From Candidatus Omnitrophota bacterium (GTDB lineage Bacteria > Omnitrophota > Gorgyraeia > Gygaellales > Profunditerraquicolaceae): 6,991 nucleotides of DNA. Below, piece by piece: positions 5,471 to 6,991 of the stretch. Each line of letters starts with the position of its first letter. The stretch's first letter is position 1. The notes below the pieces were generated by a model. The model saw only the letters and a program-made list of their open reading frames with translations, was not told the origin of the DNA and did not search any database. The position numbers and the translations under genes were made by a program. Where the stretch lies: assembly GCA_016867005.1 (NCBI GenBank), contig VGKM01000060.1:1-6991 (forward strand), read 5' to 3'.

Positions 5471-6257
5471 CGCTGGTTGCCTTTTCTACATTCAGGACAT
5501 CCCGTCCTAAAAACGTACTGGCAAGGTTTTCAAACCATTCCGGGTTATCGCTCACAAAAAATTTATGCCTGCATTTCCCCTTTTCCTTAAGCATCCCGTC
5601 GGCAGCCAATATCTTCTTTATTTCAATCGCGACCTGTTTTGCCGAATCGATTAAAGTGACCCTGGGGCCCATGATCTTTTTAATCAACGGCTTTAACACG
5701 GGATAATGCGTACAGCCCAAAATAAGTGTATCAATTCCTGCTTTTTTTAAGGGGGCAAGGTACTTTTGCGCAACTTCCTCGACAACTTTTCCGGAAGTTA
5801 GCCCCTCTTCAACAAACGGCACAAACAAAGGGCAGGCCACGGAAAAAACCTTTGCCTTCGGGTCAAGCTGTTTTATTTCGAGTTCATAGGCGCGGCTTTT
5901 TACGGTGCCTTTGGTCCCGATCAGGCCGATGCGTTTATTTTTAGTCGCATAAACTGCCTCGCGCACGCCCGGGCTTAATACGCCGACAATAGGGACCTTG
6001 AAATGTTTTTTTATTACCGGCAAGGCAAAACTTGACGCGGTATTGCAGGCAATACAGATCAGCTTGACGTCGTGTTTCAATAAAAACAGCAGGTTCTCGA
6101 TAGAAAATCTTATTACCGTCTCGCGGGATTTGATGCCGTAAGGAACACGCGCAGTATCGCCGTAATAAACTATGCTTTCATTAGGCAGTTGTTTGATCAG
6201 TTCTTTAACGACGGTCAGCCCGCCTACGCCCGAATCAAAGACACCGATAGGCCTCAT
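5463..6257 (-). CDS. murI: Glutamate racemase
   Basis: Cofactor-independent racemase that makes D-glutamate for the peptidoglycan stem peptide; cytoplasmic. 264 residues is a normal length. The N-terminal motif IGVFDSGVGGLTVVKEL (4-20) carries D8, followed by YYGDTARVPYG (31-41). The two catalytic cysteines are present: C71 in IACNTASS and C182 in LGCTHYPVL, with H184 beside the second and the acidic pair E150-E151 in VPFVEEGL. The ATG directly follows the amidase stop with no gap, and a strong GGAGGTG lies 6 bases upstream inside the amidase gene. The neighbouring amidase fits a cell-wall pair. The 3' end overlaps queD by 8 bases, linking a wall gene to the tRNA-modification cassette. The gene is richer in G+C than the que genes in the lines I counted. 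Confidence 0.97.
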   Translation of the reverse strand: MRPIGVFDSGVGGLTVVKELIKQLPNESIVYYGDTARVPYGIKSRETVIRFSIENLLFLLKHDVKLICIACNTASSFALPVIKKHFKVPIVGVLSPGVREAVYATKNKRIGLIGTKGTVKSRAYELEIKQLDPKAKVFSVACPLFVPFVEEGLTSGKVVEEVAQKYLAPLKKAGIDTLILGCTHYPVLKPLIKKIMGPRVTLIDSAKQVAIEIKKILAADGMLKEKGKCRHKFFVSDNPEWFENLASTFLGRDVLNVEKATSDV

Positions 6258-6991
6258 TTAAAACACCTCCGGAGAAACATTATCCCTTGCATATTGCCTT
6301 ATCCCCTGCATGATCGCATCAGTGATCTGTTGACGGTAAAAACTATTTTTTAAAAGTGTTTCTTCTTCGCGATTGGACAGAAAACCTGTTTCAATCAATA
6401 TTGAAGGCATTAGCGTGCACCTTAACACCTGAAAATTTGCCGCCTTGGCCCCGATGATCCGTACATTCGAAGCATGTCCCACCGACTTACAGATCTGATT
6501 TGCCAGGCCGATCGATTCTGCGCGGTTGTAAGTATAAATCATATCCCATAAAATTGCTTTTGTATTCAAGCTTTTTCCGGAAAAACTGGCATTATCAAAG
6601 TAAAGCTGATCCTCTCCTGCGCTTGAAATCGCGCGCTTTGAATCGCTTATTTTAGGAGTTATATAATAAATTTCCAGGCCGTTTAAGCTCCTTACCGGAT
6701 TTGCATTGGCATGGATGCTGATAAAAAGGTCTGCATTGGCATTATTAGCAATGCTGCAGCGCCTTCCCAAAGAAACAAATACATCCGATGAGCGGGTCAT
6801 TACAACTTCGACTCCCTCATCTCTTAGAAGTTTTGATAATCTTTTTGCAATATCAAGATTGACGTCTTTTTCGCGCAGGCCGGTCCTTCCGATAGCTCCC
6901 GGGTCATTGCCGCCGTGCCCGGCATCTATTACGACTTTCTTTATTGAAGTCAGGGGGAATTCGCCTTTTGGTCTTACAACAGTACACGGGG
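6258..6991 (-). CDS. N-acetylmuramoyl-L-alanine amidase (Amidase_3, zinc type), 5' end cut by window edge
   Basis: Cleaves the bond between N-acetylmuramic acid and L-alanine in peptidoglycan, in the cell envelope. The frame is open to base 6991, so the gene enters from outside the window; an ATG at 6800 is an internal Met of the domain, not the start. About 243 residues are visible, numbered from the first full codon. Amidase_3 motifs: KKVVIDAGHGGNDPGAIG (17-34) with zinc ligand H25; E40 in GLREKDVN (second zinc ligand); VMTRSSD (63-69); SIHANAN (91-97) with H93 (third ligand); and IETGFLSN (199-206) with catalytic E200. The domain runs to the C-terminus with no extra module. The missing upstream part would hold any signal peptide or wall-binding domain. 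The subtype (AmiA/B/C-like or CwlD-like) cannot be decided. The stop touches the murI ATG directly. Confidence 0.95.
   Translation of the reverse strand, partial: PCTVVRPKGEFPLTSIKKVVIDAGHGGNDPGAIGRTGLREKDVNLDIAKRLSKLLRDEGVEVVMTRSSDVFVSLGRRCSIANNANADLFISIHANANPVRSLNGLEIYYITPKISDSKRAISSAGEDQLYFDNASFSGKSLNTKAILWDMIYTYNRAESIGLANQICKSVGHASNVRIIGAKAANFQVLRCTLMPSILIETGFLSNREEETLLKNSFYRQQITDAIMQGIRQYARDNVSPEVF
6264..6270 (-). promoter_or_regulatory. Ribosome binding site for murI
   Basis: Minus-strand GGAGGTG, then a 6-base spacer and the murI ATG at 6257. It is a near-perfect Shine-Dalgarno sequence embedded in the last codons of the amidase gene, and it encodes part of that protein's PEVF terminus. 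Confidence 0.88.

Larger units (their letters stand above)
1..6991 (-). other. Single co-directional, tightly packed gene cluster (probable operon)
   Basis: All eleven genes are on the minus strand. The junctions are: amidase/murI 0 bases, murI/queD 8-base overlap, queD/queC 8-base overlap, queC/queE, queE/queF and queF/lipoprotein 4-base ATGA overlaps, lipoprotein/alpha 17-base gap, alpha/beta 1-base overlap, beta/rph 17-base overlap and rph/rdgB 5-base gap. There is no room for a terminator, and I saw no convincing promoter inside the genes. One polycistronic transcript is the simplest reading; internal promoters cannot be excluded. Confidence 0.8.

Noticed and set aside
2465..5944. Plus-strand open frames at 2465-2743, 3957-4148, 4702-4905, 5446-5706 and 5726-5944
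   Set aside because: All are antisense to well-supported genes or to the lipoprotein. They have no ribosome binding context that I could support and no family motif.
6258..6800. Amidase starting at the ATG at 6800
   Set aside because: Upstream in the same frame the sequence encodes VVIDAGHGGNDPGAIG and the E40 motif, essential parts of Amidase_3. The frame continues to the window edge, so 6800 is an internal Met.

Overview
The window is one uninterrupted minus-strand gene cluster. It holds eleven protein genes, two of them cut by the window edges. Neighbouring genes overlap or lie at most 17 bases apart, no stretch over 300 bases lacks a gene, and I see no RNA gene, IS element, CRISPR array, promoter or intrinsic terminator. 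The whole stretch reads as part of one longer operon whose promoter lies beyond base 6991 and whose end lies before base 1.

In transcription order (right to left): a zinc N-acetylmuramoyl-L-alanine amidase (5' end missing) and glutamate racemase murI, both for peptidoglycan; the preQ1 cassette queD-queC-queE-queF; an unrecognised lipoprotein; the two subunits of a [4Fe-4S] class I fumarase-type hydratase; RNase PH (rph); and rdgB (3' end missing), which removes non-canonical purine nucleotides. The four que enzymes carry 7,8-dihydroneopterin triphosphate through CPH4, CDG and preQ0 to preQ1, the base that Tgt inserts into tRNA for queuosine. FolE, Tgt and QueA are not here. Wall-gene/murI upstream of rph-rdgB recalls the Bacillus racE...rph-rdgB order, so the que, lipoprotein and fumarase genes look interposed between two halves of an older cluster. 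The middle is in places much more AT-rich than the flanks.

The host is a bacterium with peptidoglycan and lipoproteins, probably anaerobic or microaerophilic (oxygen-sensitive hydratase, radical SAM enzyme). The most unusual sequence feature is a pair of related heptanucleotide tandem repeats, (CAAGTCA)n inside fumA and (CAAGACA)n at the start of queF. Both are translated and lie on the coding strand. From memory I associate such in-gene heptamer tracts and this general gene style with uncultured Omnitrophota-like (PVC-related) genomes; this assignment is an inference and is not secure.

I found no wholly new system. The best candidates for a second look are the coding heptamer repeats and the cysteine-rich orphan lipoprotein coupled to queF.
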